64,000 nt of DNA from an uncultured Planctomyces sp. (GCA_937899075.1 CALDJX010000208.1:1-64000); one strand, 5' to 3'; shown: positions 44,443 to 54,436, numbered from the stretch's first letter. Numbers and translations are program-made. The notes: a model not told the origin generated them from the sequence alone.

Positions 44443-45408
44443 GTGTCTCATCCAAAGATCATCGTGCTCGGCTCGGTGAACACCGATCTGGTTATCAGCT
44501 CTCCTCAGCTGCCTGGAATTGGAGAAACCGTGATCGGCGGCCGCTTCTACAAATCCAGCGGCGGCAAAGGCGCGAATCAAGCTGTCGCTGCCGCGAGGAC
44601 ATCGGGCCTGCCGGTTGGGTTTATCGCGGCGGTCGGCAATGACGACTTCGGCAAAGCGGCGATTCGAGAACTCCGCAAAGAGAACATAGCGACGCAGCAC
44701 ATCCGCATGGTGGATGATCATGCAACGGGCGTTGCCCTGATCATGGTTGACGAACACGGCGAAAATCAGATCAGCGTCGCGTCCGGAGCAAACGCTGCGT
44801 TGTCGCCCGACGACGTCGCCCGCATCGATGACGAATTCTTTTCCAAAGCCAGCGTGTTCGTCGCCTGTCTGGAATCGCCGATCGAGACCGTCGTCGCCGG
44901 ACTCAAACGCGCGAAGGCTGCTGGCCTGATCACGATTTTGAATCCGGCCCCCGCTCGCGAGGAAGCGTGCGACCGCGAGGTTCTCCAGCTCGTCGACATC
45001 CTCACTCCAAACGAATCGGAAGCAACCTTCCTGAGCGGTTGGGACGAGATGAAGGACCTTGAAGACGCCTGCATCTGGTGCGAGCAGCTTCAGCAGCGAG
45101 GCAGCGGTCGGATCATCATCACTCGCGGAGACAAGGGCTGCATTTTGAAAGACGATTCGAGCGACGTTTGCCTGACTCCGGCGTTCGTTGTCGACTCGGT
45201 TGACGCAACAGGAGCCGGCGATTGCTTCAACGGGGCACTGGCGACCGGATTGGCGGAAGGCAAAACGCTCCTCGAAGCAACTCGATTCGCGATGGCCGCG
45301 GCCGCTTTGTCGGTCACTCGGCGGGGAGCGATCCCTTCACTGCCCACCCGAAAAGAAGTCGACGACTTTCTGACGAGTGATCCAGTGCGGTCGCAGCTCG
45401 CACTTTGA
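44443..45408 (+). CDS. rbsK: Ribokinase (PfkB family)
   Basis: A 321-aa sugar kinase, GTG start. PfkB motifs visible are VLGSVNTDLVISSPQLPGIGETV, the substrate-binding GGKGANQAVAAARTSG (motif 1), LTPNESEATFLSG, IITRGDKGCIL and the catalytic anion-hole motif VDATGAGDCFNGALATGLAEG (Asp base). Length and motif order fit ribokinase. It phosphorylates D-ribose to ribose-5-phosphate. No ribose transporter is adjacent, so related pentose substrates are possible. Confidence 0.9.
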   Translation: MSHPKIIVLGSVNTDLVISSPQLPGIGETVIGGRFYKSSGGKGANQAVAAARTSGLPVGFIAAVGNDDFGKAAIRELRKENIATQHIRMVDDHATGVALIMVDEHGENQISVASGANAALSPDDVARIDDEFFSKASVFVACLESPIETVVAGLKRAKAAGLITILNPAPAREEACDREVLQLVDILTPNESEATFLSGWDEMKDLEDACIWCEQLQQRGSGRIIITRGDKGCILKDDSSDVCLTPAFVVDSVDATGAGDCFNGALATGLAEGKTLLEATRFAMAAAALSVTRRGAIPSLPTRKEVDDFLTSDPVRSQLAL

Positions 45409-45553
45409 CCCGCCGCAACTTTTACGTCGGGAGGCAATTCAGTCTTCGGCCTCCCCCGCGCAACCGTGAAGGCACTACACTGGAACATTCGAATTTTCCA
45501 ATGTGCAGGCTGGCCGGCCGGAGAGTCGGCGACCGTCAATCCTGGAGACCGCC

Positions 45554-46597
45554 GTGCTGACACGCCTCCTTTCTGCCGTGCTGATCGTTCTGGGCTCTGG
45601 CCTGGCGATGACAGATTCGAATCTACTAAGCGCCGCCGACGATGAAGTGTTTGCACCGATGTCTTCTGAGAAGGCTCGATCACAAACGCTTGACTGGGCG
45701 GCCGGTCAGGGGCTGAAAGATCGAGCATTGATCGACAGCATCGGAAAGCTTTGGGCCCCCGGCGAGCTTCAAAAACGGCCGACGGAAATTCACAAACTCG
45801 CCATTCGAACATTCAGTCTGGCAAACCCGGCCGCGGACGAACTCGTCAAGCAGTGTCAGTTCGGGATTCTGGCAGCACCGAGTTCGCCGCTACTGGAATC
45901 TGACGCGAACGACGACTTCTTCACCAGCAATCTGCTGGCCTACGTTGGAACGTTTTTGACTCAGGCAGAATTCTTTGACGAAGCGCTCGCGATCTTTGAG
46001 AAAACGAAACCTCAACGACTGATCGACCCGGCTTCGTACTTTTTCCACAAGGCCGTCTGCGAGCATCGCCTGCTCAAAGCGAAAGAGGGCCTCGCCACTC
46101 TGAAGCAGCTGCTGGAGAACACTTCCGACGTCCCGGTCCGTTATTCGACGGTCGCCGACCTGATGAAATCGGATCTTGAGAAGCTCAAAGAAAAATCGCT
46201 CGACGAAGTGGCGAGAATGATGTCCGATGTTGAACGACGTCTGAAACTCGGCCGCGGCGGCGCTAAAGTTCAGAAGACAGAAGAAGAGATCGTTTCGCGG
46301 CTGGACGAGCTGATCAAGAAACTCGAACAGCAACAACAGCAGCAATCTCAAAGTCAGAGTGGCAATGGCCAGGGCATTCCGGAGGGGGCTCCCGACAGCA
46401 TCATCAAAGGCTCGACCGCGCCTGGCGAAATCGACGAACGAGATATCGGAGGCAAAGCCGGCTGGGGTGCGTTGCCCCCGAAGCAGCAAACGAAGGCACG
46501 AAACCTGATCGACCGCGAACTTCCTCCGCACTACCGCAACGCCATCGAGCAATACCTTCGCAAGCTCGCAGCACGACCGGAAACCCGCTCGCGATAA
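45554..46597 (+). CDS. Secreted TPR-like protein with Gln-rich linker, unknown
   Basis: About 347 aa. The GTG at 45554 is chosen because CTGGAG lies 7 nt upstream and a signal peptide follows (LTRLLSAVLIVLGSGLAM). Residues about 85-190 contain helical repeats compatible with TPRs (YVGTFLTQAEFFDEALAIFEKTKP, CEHRLLKAKEGLATLKQLLE). A charged coiled segment, a Gln/Ser run (EQQQQQQSQSQSG) and a conserved-looking tail (GWGALPPKQQTKARNLIDRELPPHYRNAIEQYLRKLA) follow. That tail is common in planctomycete proteins coupled to VWA/BatB-like systems, but none is adjacent. The family is not assigned. Confidence 0.65.
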   Translation: MLTRLLSAVLIVLGSGLAMTDSNLLSAADDEVFAPMSSEKARSQTLDWAAGQGLKDRALIDSIGKLWAPGELQKRPTEIHKLAIRTFSLANPAADELVKQCQFGILAAPSSPLLESDANDDFFTSNLLAYVGTFLTQAEFFDEALAIFEKTKPQRLIDPASYFFHKAVCEHRLLKAKEGLATLKQLLENTSDVPVRYSTVADLMKSDLEKLKEKSLDEVARMMSDVERRLKLGRGGAKVQKTEEEIVSRLDELIKKLEQQQQQQSQSQSGNGQGIPEGAPDSIIKGSTAPGEIDERDIGGKAGWGALPPKQQTKARNLIDRELPPHYRNAIEQYLRKLAARPETRSR

Positions 46598-46649
46598 CCT
46601 CGCTCGATAGCCTTTCCCGCAAACGCGAACAGACTCAAGGACTGAATTG

Positions 46650-47813
46650 ATGACGGCATCGGTAGTGATGGTGCTTCTGGCGATCGTAAATGCTCCTCAG
46701 GTCGAAATTTCGACAATCGACGGTGCACGACATGCTGGAACTCTGACGTCGGCCGACGCGACTTCGTGGAAAATCGTCGTCGACGGAAAGCCAGTCGAAG
46801 TCGTCATGTCGAGCATTCTGGAAGCTCGACTTCAGACAAAAGGCGAGCCCGTACCAAAGGCGCCTCATGAAACCGTTCTGACTGACGGCTCTCGCATCGG
46901 GACATCGTCGGTCACTCTTGAAGGCGACAAACTGACCATCGCCGCAGCGGCCACGGAAGCTTTGACGATTTCCCGCTCGGCCGTCGGAAACATTCGGTTG
47001 TCCGAATCGCCCAGCAGCGTGGATGAACAATGGACAGAACTCCTCGACCGCGAACGGCGTGAAGACTGGCTCGTCCTTCGCAAGCAGGACAAGCTGGATT
47101 TCGTTCCTGGAGTCGTCAGCCGAATCAACGACACGCACGTCTTCCTGCTGCTTGACGGCGACACCGTCCCCGTACCGCGAGAGAAAGTTTTCGGAGTCAT
47201 CCTGCGACAACGCCAGGCCAGTGAATCAAAATCGGCCGGCATCATTGAACTCGTCAGTGGCGACCGGTTGGCGGTCCGTTCCGTAGTTAGCAAAGGAACC
47301 GACTTCACGTTGCAACTGGCCGCGGGCCCGTCGATCGTTGTGCCGGTGCAAAGCGTTCGAGTTTTCGACTTCAGCGCTGACAAGCTGACCTGGCTGTCGT
47401 CGCTGAAGCCGCGAGACCTCAAACATGAATTTCGATTCATCGATCCTGCGGCACCGCTCAAAAACGATCAGGATGTTTGGGGAGAAGAGCTTCGGCTTGG
47501 CAACCAGACGTTTACCCGCGGCGTCTGCCTCAGATCAAAAACAACTGTGCGATACCGTTTGAACGGCGACCACAGCCGGTTTGTGGCTCTCATGGGAATT
47601 CAGCACGGCTACGCTGGCGACGTCCACGTTGAAATCTCGGCCGATGGCCAACGGCTACTGACTCAGGACGTAACGCCTCAGGATGAGGCGCCTTTTGAAG
47701 TGGACCTGGATGTCTCGGGTAAGTTCGTTCTGGAGATTCTTGTCGACTACGGAAAAGTCGAAAGTGACATCGGCGACCATCTCGTTCTGGCCGAAGCTCG
47801 ACTGCTCAAGTAG
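46650..47813 (+). CDS. Secreted protein with C-terminal NPCBM (carbohydrate-binding-like) domain
   Basis: About 387 aa from the ATG at 46650; the ORF track counts a TTG one codon earlier. The short N-terminal hydrophobic segment (TASVVMVLLAIVNAP) is a weak signal peptide. Repeated beta motifs of the form DGSRIGTSSVTLEGDKLTI occupy the first 250 residues. The last 150 residues (PLKNDQDVWGEELRLGNQTFTRGVCLRS, DHSRFVALMGIQHGYAGDVHVEISADG) match the NPCBM/NEW2 fold seen beside glycoside hydrolases. Carbohydrate binding is an inference. The gene follows the TPR-like gene by 52 bp and may be in the same operon. Confidence 0.7.
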   Translation: MTASVVMVLLAIVNAPQVEISTIDGARHAGTLTSADATSWKIVVDGKPVEVVMSSILEARLQTKGEPVPKAPHETVLTDGSRIGTSSVTLEGDKLTIAAAATEALTISRSAVGNIRLSESPSSVDEQWTELLDRERREDWLVLRKQDKLDFVPGVVSRINDTHVFLLLDGDTVPVPREKVFGVILRQRQASESKSAGIIELVSGDRLAVRSVVSKGTDFTLQLAAGPSIVVPVQSVRVFDFSADKLTWLSSLKPRDLKHEFRFIDPAAPLKNDQDVWGEELRLGNQTFTRGVCLRSKTTVRYRLNGDHSRFVALMGIQHGYAGDVHVEISADGQRLLTQDVTPQDEAPFEVDLDVSGKFVLEILVDYGKVESDIGDHLVLAEARLLK

Positions 47814-47829
47814 AGAGTTCGCGTGTGTC

Positions 47830-48193
47830 TGACGCAAAGCCGCAGAGACGCGAAGGCTCGCAAAGACGTCGTTTTTCCGACAGTTTACTAAGGAACGTGT
47901 CGTGAATAATTATTCCGAAATGATCAGAAGAATCTAACCACAGAGGCTCAGAGGCACAGAGAAATACTCTCGTGTCAAACTCTGTGTCTCTGTGCCTCTG
48001 TGGTTAGAAACGGGAAGTTGTTGTCAACACGTTCCTGAACTGATGTTCGAGTCTGAGACAACTCTCGAAAGCATCATTAATAAGATCTCAATCATGTCGA
48101 TTTTAGCAATCGCTCTTCAATGGGCAGCAAGCAGAACGCAAGCATGTTTCGCACTCTTTGCGAACCTTCGCGTCTCCGCGTCTTTGCGTCTGA
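47830..48193. repeat. Intergenic inverted repeat, family E, with family F nested inside
   Basis: The left arm tgacgcaaagccgcagagacgcgaaggctcgcaaagacg (47830-47868) pairs with cactctttgcgaaccttcgcgtctccgcgtctttgcgtctga (to 48193). A family F element (taaccacagaggctcagaggcacagag ... ctctgtgtctctgtgcctctgtggtta, 47935-48006) sits in the spacer. The right arm lies inside the HtrA coding region. Confidence 0.8.
47935..48006. repeat. Intergenic inverted repeat, family F (ACCACAGAGGCACAGAG type)
   Basis: Arms of about 27 bp with few mismatches and a spacer of about 20 bp, nested in a family E pair. The ACCACAGAGGCnCAGAG core is one of the commonest intergenic repeats in planctomycete and verrucomicrobial genomes (established by inspection of many genomes, not tested here). 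Confidence 0.8.
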
Positions 48194-49878
48194 CGATTCT
48201 GGCAACCAGCATCCTGTTGCCTGCTGCAGAGTTCGCGAACGCCGCCGAACCTGTCGTCGCAAAAGCTCAGCAACAACGCGTCGATGTGCTTAAGAAGATC
48301 TCACCCGCCGTGGTAGCCATCTTCGGAGACGGCGGCCAGGGTGGCGGTTCGGGAGTTGTCATCAGTGCGGACGGTTACGCACTCAGCAACTTCCATGTGA
48401 CCAGTGGATCTGGCGACTTCATGAAGTGCGGTCTCAATGACGGAGTCCTCTACGACGCCGTCATCGTCGGAATCGATCCGACTGGCGACGTTGCGTTGAT
48501 CAAGCTGCTTGGTCGAGACGACTTTCCGTTTGCGACGATCGGCGACAGCGACAAAGTAAAGGTCGGCGACTGGGCCTACGCGATCGGCAATCCGTTCCTC
48601 CTGGCAACAGACTTTCATCCGACGGTGACTTACGGAATCGTCAGCGGCGTGCACCGCTATCAATACCCGGCAGGATCGTTTCTCGAATATGCCGACTGCA
48701 TCCAGGTCGATTCTTCGATCAACCCCGGCAATTCCGGAGGGCCATTGTTCAACGACGACGGAGAACTGGTTGGCATCAACGGACGAGGTTCATTCGAAAA
48801 GCGAGGCCGAGTGAACTCAGGCGCCGGTTACGCCATTTCGATCAACCAGATCATGCACTTTCTCGATCACCTGCGCAGCGGCCGTATCGTCGACCATGCG
48901 ACGCTCGGAGCAACAGTCACATCCGACGGCGATGGGCGAGTCGTCGTCTCCAGCATTCTGGAATCTTCAGAGGCTTACCGACGTGGCTTACGGCTCGATG
49001 ACGAAATCGTGTCGTTTGCTGGTCGCAATATCCGATCGGTCAATCAGTTCAAGAATGTGCTGGGCATCTACCCGAAGGGGTGGCGGCTTCCTCTGACCTA
49101 TCGTCGAGACCAGCAGAAGTATTCGGTGAAAGCTCGGCTGCGAGGCGTTCATACGAAAGCCGATATGATGCCAAAACAGGGTCCCGGCGGCCCGCCCAAG
49201 AATCCTCACAAGGATGGCGACGAACCCGAAAAAGAGAAGAAGGACACGACGCCAGAAGCCTACCGTCACATGTTGGTGAAGAAGGACGGCTTCGCGAATC
49301 ACTGGTTCAATGCCGAGGAGCAAAAACGTTTGCTCCCACTGGTGACTCGATGGGGCGATTTCGCAAACCTGAATGGCTTGTGGAAAATCACCGGCCAGAC
49401 CGGCGACGGCGACGACTTTTCATTGACACTTAGTGATCGAGGCCTCGGCCTTCAAATGCGGAATGACGTCTTCTTCCAGCCGCTCGACGGGTCCGACTTT
49501 CTCGACGAGCCACCCGGCAGCGGCGGACTTCTGGTCGCGATGCACCACCTTCGTCTGATGCTGCAGAAGCAGGCCGATGGTTTCTCCGAGTTCTACTACC
49601 TCGGTAGTGAGCCGCTGGATCTGACCGGTGAGATGGTCGACGTCCTGGTTACCACTCTGACCGGAGTCGAAACACGCTGGTACTTCGCCCGAACTCCGGC
49701 CGCGTTTGTCGGGATGTCCTGCCAGATCACCGAAGACAGCGAGGAATGCGAAGTCTACTTCGGCACAGTCGACCAGTTCGAAGACCGCTTCTTCCCCGGC
49801 CAGATCATCGTCCGCTCCGGCGGCCGAGAATATCTGCGACTGAAAGTCACAAAGACCGAACTCGCAACAACACCGTAG
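48094..49878 (+). CDS. Periplasmic HtrA/Deg-type serine protease with PDZ domain and C-terminal extension
   Basis: About 594 aa from the ATG at 48094. The ORF-track start (47992) lies in a family F repeat arm. The signal peptide (LRLTILATSILLPAAEFANA) is partly encoded by a family E repeat arm. Trypsin-like domain: catalytic His in SNFHVTSG, Asp in DPTGDVALIKL, Ser in INPGNSGGPLFN. PDZ about 275-350 (SEAYRRGLRLDDEIVSFAG). A Lys/Glu/Pro linker follows, and an extra C-terminal domain of about 200 residues (FANLNGLWKITGQTGDGDDFS) not found in standard DegP. It probably degrades or senses misfolded envelope proteins. The TAG stop lies in a REP head. Confidence 0.88.
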   Translation: MSILAIALQWAASRTQACFALFANLRVSASLRLTILATSILLPAAEFANAAEPVVAKAQQQRVDVLKKISPAVVAIFGDGGQGGGSGVVISADGYALSNFHVTSGSGDFMKCGLNDGVLYDAVIVGIDPTGDVALIKLLGRDDFPFATIGDSDKVKVGDWAYAIGNPFLLATDFHPTVTYGIVSGVHRYQYPAGSFLEYADCIQVDSSINPGNSGGPLFNDDGELVGINGRGSFEKRGRVNSGAGYAISINQIMHFLDHLRSGRIVDHATLGATVTSDGDGRVVVSSILESSEAYRRGLRLDDEIVSFAGRNIRSVNQFKNVLGIYPKGWRLPLTYRRDQQKYSVKARLRGVHTKADMMPKQGPGGPPKNPHKDGDEPEKEKKDTTPEAYRHMLVKKDGFANHWFNAEEQKRLLPLVTRWGDFANLNGLWKITGQTGDGDDFSLTLSDRGLGLQMRNDVFFQPLDGSDFLDEPPGSGGLLVAMHHLRLMLQKQADGFSEFYYLGSEPLDLTGEMVDVLVTTLTGVETRWYFARTPAAFVGMSCQITEDSEECEVYFGTVDQFEDRFFPGQIIVRSGGREYLRLKVTKTELATTP

Positions 49879-49973
49879 GTCAGGCTCCGCCTGACGGAGT
49901 CGGCCGTTTGGAAGTCAGTAGGCTGGGTCGTGACCCAGCTTTACGGCGATTGCTGGCTCGTGACCCAGCCTAC
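49875..49973. repeat. REP family B single arm followed by family A REPIN
   Basis: The family B arm gtaggtcaggctccgcctgacggag (49875-49899) includes the HtrA stop codon TAG. It is followed 18 bp later by the family A inverted pair gtaggctgggtcgtgacccagc ... gctggctcgtgacccagcctac (49918-49973). Two REP families stacked in one 100-bp gap between convergent genes. Confidence 0.85.
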
Positions 49974-49977
49974 ACAT

Positions 49978-51372
49978 TCAAATCAGAATATCGGCTGGGA
50001 CTTTTCCGTAGACGTCGGTCAGGCGGAAGTCGCGGCCGGCGTAGCGGTAGGTTAGTTTTGTGTGGTCCAGGCCGAGCAGATGCAGGGTTGTGGCGTGGAA
50101 GTCGTGGACGTGGAATTTGTTGTCGACTGCTGAGATGCCGAATTCGTCGGTCGCTCCGTAGTTCATGCCGCCTTTGATTCCGCCTCCGGCCATCCACATT
50201 GAATAGCCCGTCGCGTTGTGGTCACGGCCGTCCTGATTGCGGACGGCTGGAGTGCGGCCGAACTCGCCGCTCCACACGATCAGCGTGTCTTTCAGCATGT
50301 CTCGTTCTTTGAGGTCTGAGATCAACGCCGCAATCGGCTGGTCGGTCGCGCCGCAGTTGGAAGTCAGCTTTGACTTCAGAGCCTTGTGCTGATCCCAGCC
50401 TTCGTGCGTCAGCTCGATGAACCGCACGCCGGACTCGGCAAATCGGCGAGCCATCAGACACGCTCGACCGAAGTCGTCCGTCAGTCCTTTTCCGATGCCG
50501 TACTTCTTCTGCGTCTGCAGAGTCTCGCTGGAAGTATCCATCACCTGAGGCACTGCCGACTGCATGCGGAAGGCGAGTTCGTAAGACTCGATGACTCCGT
50601 CGATCTGAGAATTCAGCGGCTGACGATCGGCGAGGCCCCGATTCAACGACTGCACAAAGTCGATCTGTTTTCGCTGGATGTCTTCAGGAAGCTGCGAGTT
50701 GCTGATGTTGCCGATCTGGACGTTGCTCAGTGAGTCGCCCTGATCGCCGATTCGGGTTCCCTGGTAGACCGCTGGCAGAAACGCTGAGCCATAATTCTGA
50801 GCGCCGCCCAGTCGAGCCGGAGGCTTGATCGTGATGAAGCCGGGCAGGTCCTGGTTCTCTGTGCCGAGCCCGTACAAAGCCCACGCTCCCATTGACGGGC
50901 GGACGAACTGGAAGTTGCCCGTGTGAAGCTGCACCAGAGCCTGCGGGTGATTCGGGATGTCCGTCCAGGCTCCGTTGATGACGCACAGGTCGTCAGCATG
51001 TTCCGAGAGATGCGGGTACAGGTCAGAAATCAGCAGGCCGCTGTCGCCGCGTGGTTTAAATTCCCAGGGCGACGGCAGCAGCTTACGACCCTTCTGAGAA
51101 TTCTGCCCCTTGGCATCGCCGCCGGGAGCCTCCCCCTCGTGCTTCTTCAACGCCGGTTTGTAATCGAATGTGTCGACGTGAGATGGTCCTCCGCGCATGC
51201 AGAGGAAGATGACGCGGTTGGCTTTCGGTTCGAAGTGAGGCTGTCGGGGCATCAAAGGATTTGACGACTGCCGCTCCTTCGCCGAGGCAGCGGCAGCGAG
51301 ACCCGCAAAGGCCATGTACCCAAATCCGCACGAAACAGATTTCAGAGCGTTGCGACGAGTGAATTCAAACAT
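49978..51372 (-). CDS. DUF1501 family protein, exported
   Basis: A 464-aa sulfatase-like-fold protein. Its N-terminus FTRRNALKSVSCGFGYMAFAGLAAAASA is Tat-like. Family blocks are MRGGPSHVDTFDYKP, IELTHEGWDQHKAL, LIVWSGEFGRTPA and HVHDFHATTLHLLGLDH. It lies just downstream of the DUF1549/DUF1553 gene, the usual partner, with 254 bp and a family E repeat between them. The reaction is unknown. Confidence 0.92.
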   Translation of the reverse strand: MFEFTRRNALKSVSCGFGYMAFAGLAAAASAKERQSSNPLMPRQPHFEPKANRVIFLCMRGGPSHVDTFDYKPALKKHEGEAPGGDAKGQNSQKGRKLLPSPWEFKPRGDSGLLISDLYPHLSEHADDLCVINGAWTDIPNHPQALVQLHTGNFQFVRPSMGAWALYGLGTENQDLPGFITIKPPARLGGAQNYGSAFLPAVYQGTRIGDQGDSLSNVQIGNISNSQLPEDIQRKQIDFVQSLNRGLADRQPLNSQIDGVIESYELAFRMQSAVPQVMDTSSETLQTQKKYGIGKGLTDDFGRACLMARRFAESGVRFIELTHEGWDQHKALKSKLTSNCGATDQPIAALISDLKERDMLKDTLIVWSGEFGRTPAVRNQDGRDHNATGYSMWMAGGGIKGGMNYGATDEFGISAVDNKFHVHDFHATTLHLLGLDHTKLTYRYAGRDFRLTDVYGKVPADILI

Positions 51373-51440
51373 GGAGTGTTCCTGGATCGATTGTCTCGAT
51401 GAAAGAGTTCTGCTTCGTTAACTCAAGTGAATAATTTTTC

Positions 51441-51570
51441 TGACGCAAAGTCGCGAAGACGCAAAGGACCGCAAAGATTCAAACTTAAATGAATGGAGTA
51501 TTTGCCGTCAGCCGAAGCTTCGCCTCTTCAGATTCTTTGCGAATCTTCGCGCCTCTGCGACTTTGCGTCA
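51441..51570. repeat. Intergenic inverted repeat, family E
   Basis: The left arm tgacgcaaagtcgcgaagacgcaaaggaccgcaaag and right arm ctttgcgaatcttcgcgcctctgcgactttgcgtca flank about 60 bp, in the gap between the DUF1501 and DUF1549 genes. Confidence 0.8.
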
Positions 51571-51626
51571 GATTGTGCATTCGGAAACACTCAGTCTGAC
51601 TTCGTGAGTTATATCGTCAGGCCGTC

Positions 51627-54092
51627 TTATTCGACGTATCGGAATTCGGCACTTGCGAACAACGATTGAGCAAGGCCGGTCCATGCTTTCTTCTGACGAG
51701 TGGATTCCGATTCGCTGCTTTCAAAGGATTGTGAGGTCTGAGCGACGAACGCCAGAGCTTCGTTTCGTTCGGAGTCAGACGGCTGCCGTGCAAAAGCGAT
51801 CTGCCACGCTCGATCGATGCGAGCTTCGTCGTGCAGGTCATCGTCGTCGAGTAGTCGTTGAGCGAACGCATCCGCCTGCGCGGTGACAAAATCGCTGTTC
51901 ATCATGTAAAGAGCCTGCGTCGCGACGGTTGTGACGTCGCGGCTTCCGTAAATCATACTCGGCTCAGGGAAGTCGAAGACTTTCAGAATCTCGGGGACAT
52001 AGCCACGAACAATCGGCAGATAGACGCTGCGTTTTGTGTCGTCTTCTCCGAACTTATCGGTTTTCAAATTTCGACCGATGATCCCATTGCCGACTGACAA
52101 AACGACGGAGCCCTTGGCCGGGTCGGTATCGAGCTTCCCACTGACAACGAGCATCGCGTCGCGGATTGATTCGGCTTCGAGGCGGCGATGATTGGCTCGC
52201 CACAGCAGATCGTTGGCAGGATCGGTTTCTTCCGAAGCCGAGTTGCTTTCGCTGCCCAGTTGATAAACGCGGCTGGTCATGATTCGACGGATGGTGTGTT
52301 TGACCGACCAGCCGTTGGCTTTGAAATCGGAAGCGAGCCAGTCGAGCAGTTCGGGATGCGTCGGCCGGTCGCCGTTGGCTCCGAAGTTGTCGACAGTCGC
52401 GACAAGGCCGCGTCCGAAAAGATGCTGCCAGATTCGATTCACGGCGACGCGAGCGGTCAGCGGGTTGTCGTTCTGAGTCAGCCACTCCGCCAGCGCAAGG
52501 CGTCCGCTGGTTGAACCATCCAGTTCGGGAATGTGACCGACGCTGCCGATCGTCAGGAACCCTCGCGCGACCACGTCTCCTTTGTCGTTTGCCTCACCTC
52601 GGATTCGCAGTTCCGTGTTGTCAGGCGAAGCCGAGTCGAGGACCGCCATTGTCTGCTCGCCGTCTTTCGACTCGCCGACTTCTGCTTTCTGTTCTTTGAT
52701 CCGTTTTGAAAGCTGTTTGATTCTTGCTTCCGATTTATCCCTTTGGATGCTGATGTTTTTTGTCTTCGGATTTTTCTTTAACTGAATCTCAAAACGTTTC
52801 AGTTTCGCTTGCTCGGCCTTGAGTTGTTTCTGTACGGCGGCCGTCGACGAACCTTTGCCCGTTCCCTTGGTTGAAATCTGACCGACCGTACCGTCGGCGG
52901 CGATGCTTAACAGCCGGCTGGGATTTCGATTTCCGTTCGACGCGTCCGTTCCGTAGAACGTGTCCGTGCTGCGGAAGATTCCGGCGAGCGCGTAGTATTC
53001 TTTCTGCGGAACCGGATCGAACTTGTGATCGTGGCAGCGGGCACACGACGCCGTCAGTCCGATGAACGCTCGCGTGGTGACATCAATCTGCTCGTCGACG
53101 ACGTCCATCGCGAAGGCTTCGTCGTTGGTCTCGTTCAGCGATTTAGGACCGATGGCCAGAAACGCCGTCGCCATGACCTGGTCACGCCGTTGCTTTGGAG
53201 AATCGTAAGGCAGCAGATCGCCAGCAACCTGCTCCTTGATGAACCGATCGAACGGCTTGTCATCGTTGAACGATTGAATGATCCAGTCGCGGTACCGCCA
53301 TGCGTAGGGGAAGGTGGCGTTTCGCTCCATGCCGGTGGACTCGCCGTACCGCACGACGTCCATCCAGTGGCGACCCCAGCGTTCGCCGAAGTGAGGCGAT
53401 GCAAGAAGCTCGTCGACGGTTTGTTCGACAGCGCTCGCCAGGTTTTTCGCGGCCCGACGTTCAAAGTCTGATAGCTGTTCCGGAGTCGGTGGCAGGCCAA
53501 TCAGATCGAAGTAGATTCGGCGAGCCAGCGTTTGAGCAGACGCATCATCAACCGGCGCGACGTCTCGTTCAGCATGTTTCGCCGCGACGAACTGATCGAT
53601 CCCAGTGCGCGGCCATTGAGTGTCGACTTTTGGCGGCTTCGGATTGGCGAGCGGTCGAAAAGCCCAGAAGCTGCGAGCTTTCTCGAAATCGATTTCCCGA
53701 CGAATCAACGCGGCTTTGCCATCTCGAGGATCCTGCGCTCCCATTTTGATCCACTGTTCAAACTTCGCGATCGTTTCGGGCGGAAGCTGTTCCTCGGGAG
53801 GCATCTCCAGCCCTTCCCACCGAATCGCTTCCAGCAGCAGGCTGTCGGAAAGCTGGCCGGGGACAACGGCTTCGCCAGAGTCGCCGCCCATGCGAATTCC
53901 CTCGCGAGTATCCAGCAGCAGGTTGCCCTTCGGCTCTTTGGTACTCGACGAGTGGCACTCGTAACACTTCGCCACCAGAACCGGGCGAATGTGCTTTTCG
54001 AAGAACTCGATGCCCGCCTTCTCATCGGCCGCCCGCAACGATACGGGCAGAAAGGCCAACAAGACGATCGCAAGTGACAGTCGCGGTATCAT
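51627..54092 (-). CDS. PSCyt1-DUF1549-DUF1553 planctomycete cytochrome protein
   Basis: An 821-aa exported protein (signal [17 protein letters not shown]). An N-terminal cytochrome-like motif [20 protein letters not shown] is followed by DUF1549 ([53 protein letters not shown]). A Lys/Glu/Gln coiled linker (about 430-490) follows, then DUF1553 ([41 protein letters not shown]). Two CxxCH motifs. These proteins pair with DUF1501, as here. A role in periplasmic electron transfer tied to polysaccharide or sulfate-ester breakdown is often suggested but not established. Confidence 0.93.
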   Translation of the reverse strand: MIPRLSLAIVLLAFLPVSLRAADEKAGIEFFEKHIRPVLVAKCYECHSSSTKEPKGNLLLDTREGIRMGGDSGEAVVPGQLSDSLLLEAIRWEGLEMPPEEQLPPETIAKFEQWIKMGAQDPRDGKAALIRREIDFEKARSFWAFRPLANPKPPKVDTQWPRTGIDQFVAAKHAERDVAPVDDASAQTLARRIYFDLIGLPPTPEQLSDFERRAAKNLASAVEQTVDELLASPHFGERWGRHWMDVVRYGESTGMERNATFPYAWRYRDWIIQSFNDDKPFDRFIKEQVAGDLLPYDSPKQRRDQVMATAFLAIGPKSLNETNDEAFAMDVVDEQIDVTTRAFIGLTASCARCHDHKFDPVPQKEYYALAGIFRSTDTFYGTDASNGNRNPSRLLSIAADGTVGQISTKGTGKGSSTAAVQKQLKAEQAKLKRFEIQLKKNPKTKNISIQRDKSEARIKQLSKRIKEQKAEVGESKDGEQTMAVLDSASPDNTELRIRGEANDKGDVVARGFLTIGSVGHIPELDGSTSGRLALAEWLTQNDNPLTARVAVNRIWQHLFGRGLVATVDNFGANGDRPTHPELLDWLASDFKANGWSVKHTIRRIMTSRVYQLGSESNSASEETDPANDLLWRANHRRLEAESIRDAMLVVSGKLDTDPAKGSVVLSVGNGIIGRNLKTDKFGEDDTKRSVYLPIVRGYVPEILKVFDFPEPSMIYGSRDVTTVATQALYMMNSDFVTAQADAFAQRLLDDDDLHDEARIDRAWQIAFARQPSDSERNEALAFVAQTSQSFESSESESTRQKKAWTGLAQSLFASAEFRYVE

Positions 54093-54339
54093 CTGACAAC
54101 TCCGGAGAGCGATTGGGGCAGGGGTGGGCTCGATGAGGGCGTTGCACGTCTGAATGCAAAGGAACAGATGCGCAGAAACGCTCGATTATTTGCCGAATCG
54201 ACCCGGCATATCAACTTACACTGTTCTGGCGGGGCTGATTGGAGGCGTTCAGTTCGGAATTTGACAACGGGGCAAGGTTCTCGTGAGTACGACCGTTTTG
54301 CGTTACCAGTCGTGACGTGATTTTCAGCGGCGTAACCTC

Positions 54340-54436
54340 GTAGGTCAGGCTTTGCCTGACGAAGTGCTGGGAGTTTAAAACGCTCGCAACCTGGACAACG
54401 ATCGCAGTCAATTTCGTCAGGCAGAGCGTGACCTAC
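54340..54436. repeat. REPIN, family B
   Basis: The left arm gtaggtcaggctttgcctgac and right arm gtcaggcagagcgtgacctac lie about 55 bp apart. On the minus strand the right arm begins with GTAG, and its TAG is the stop codon of the ABC ATPase gene. Confidence 0.85.
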
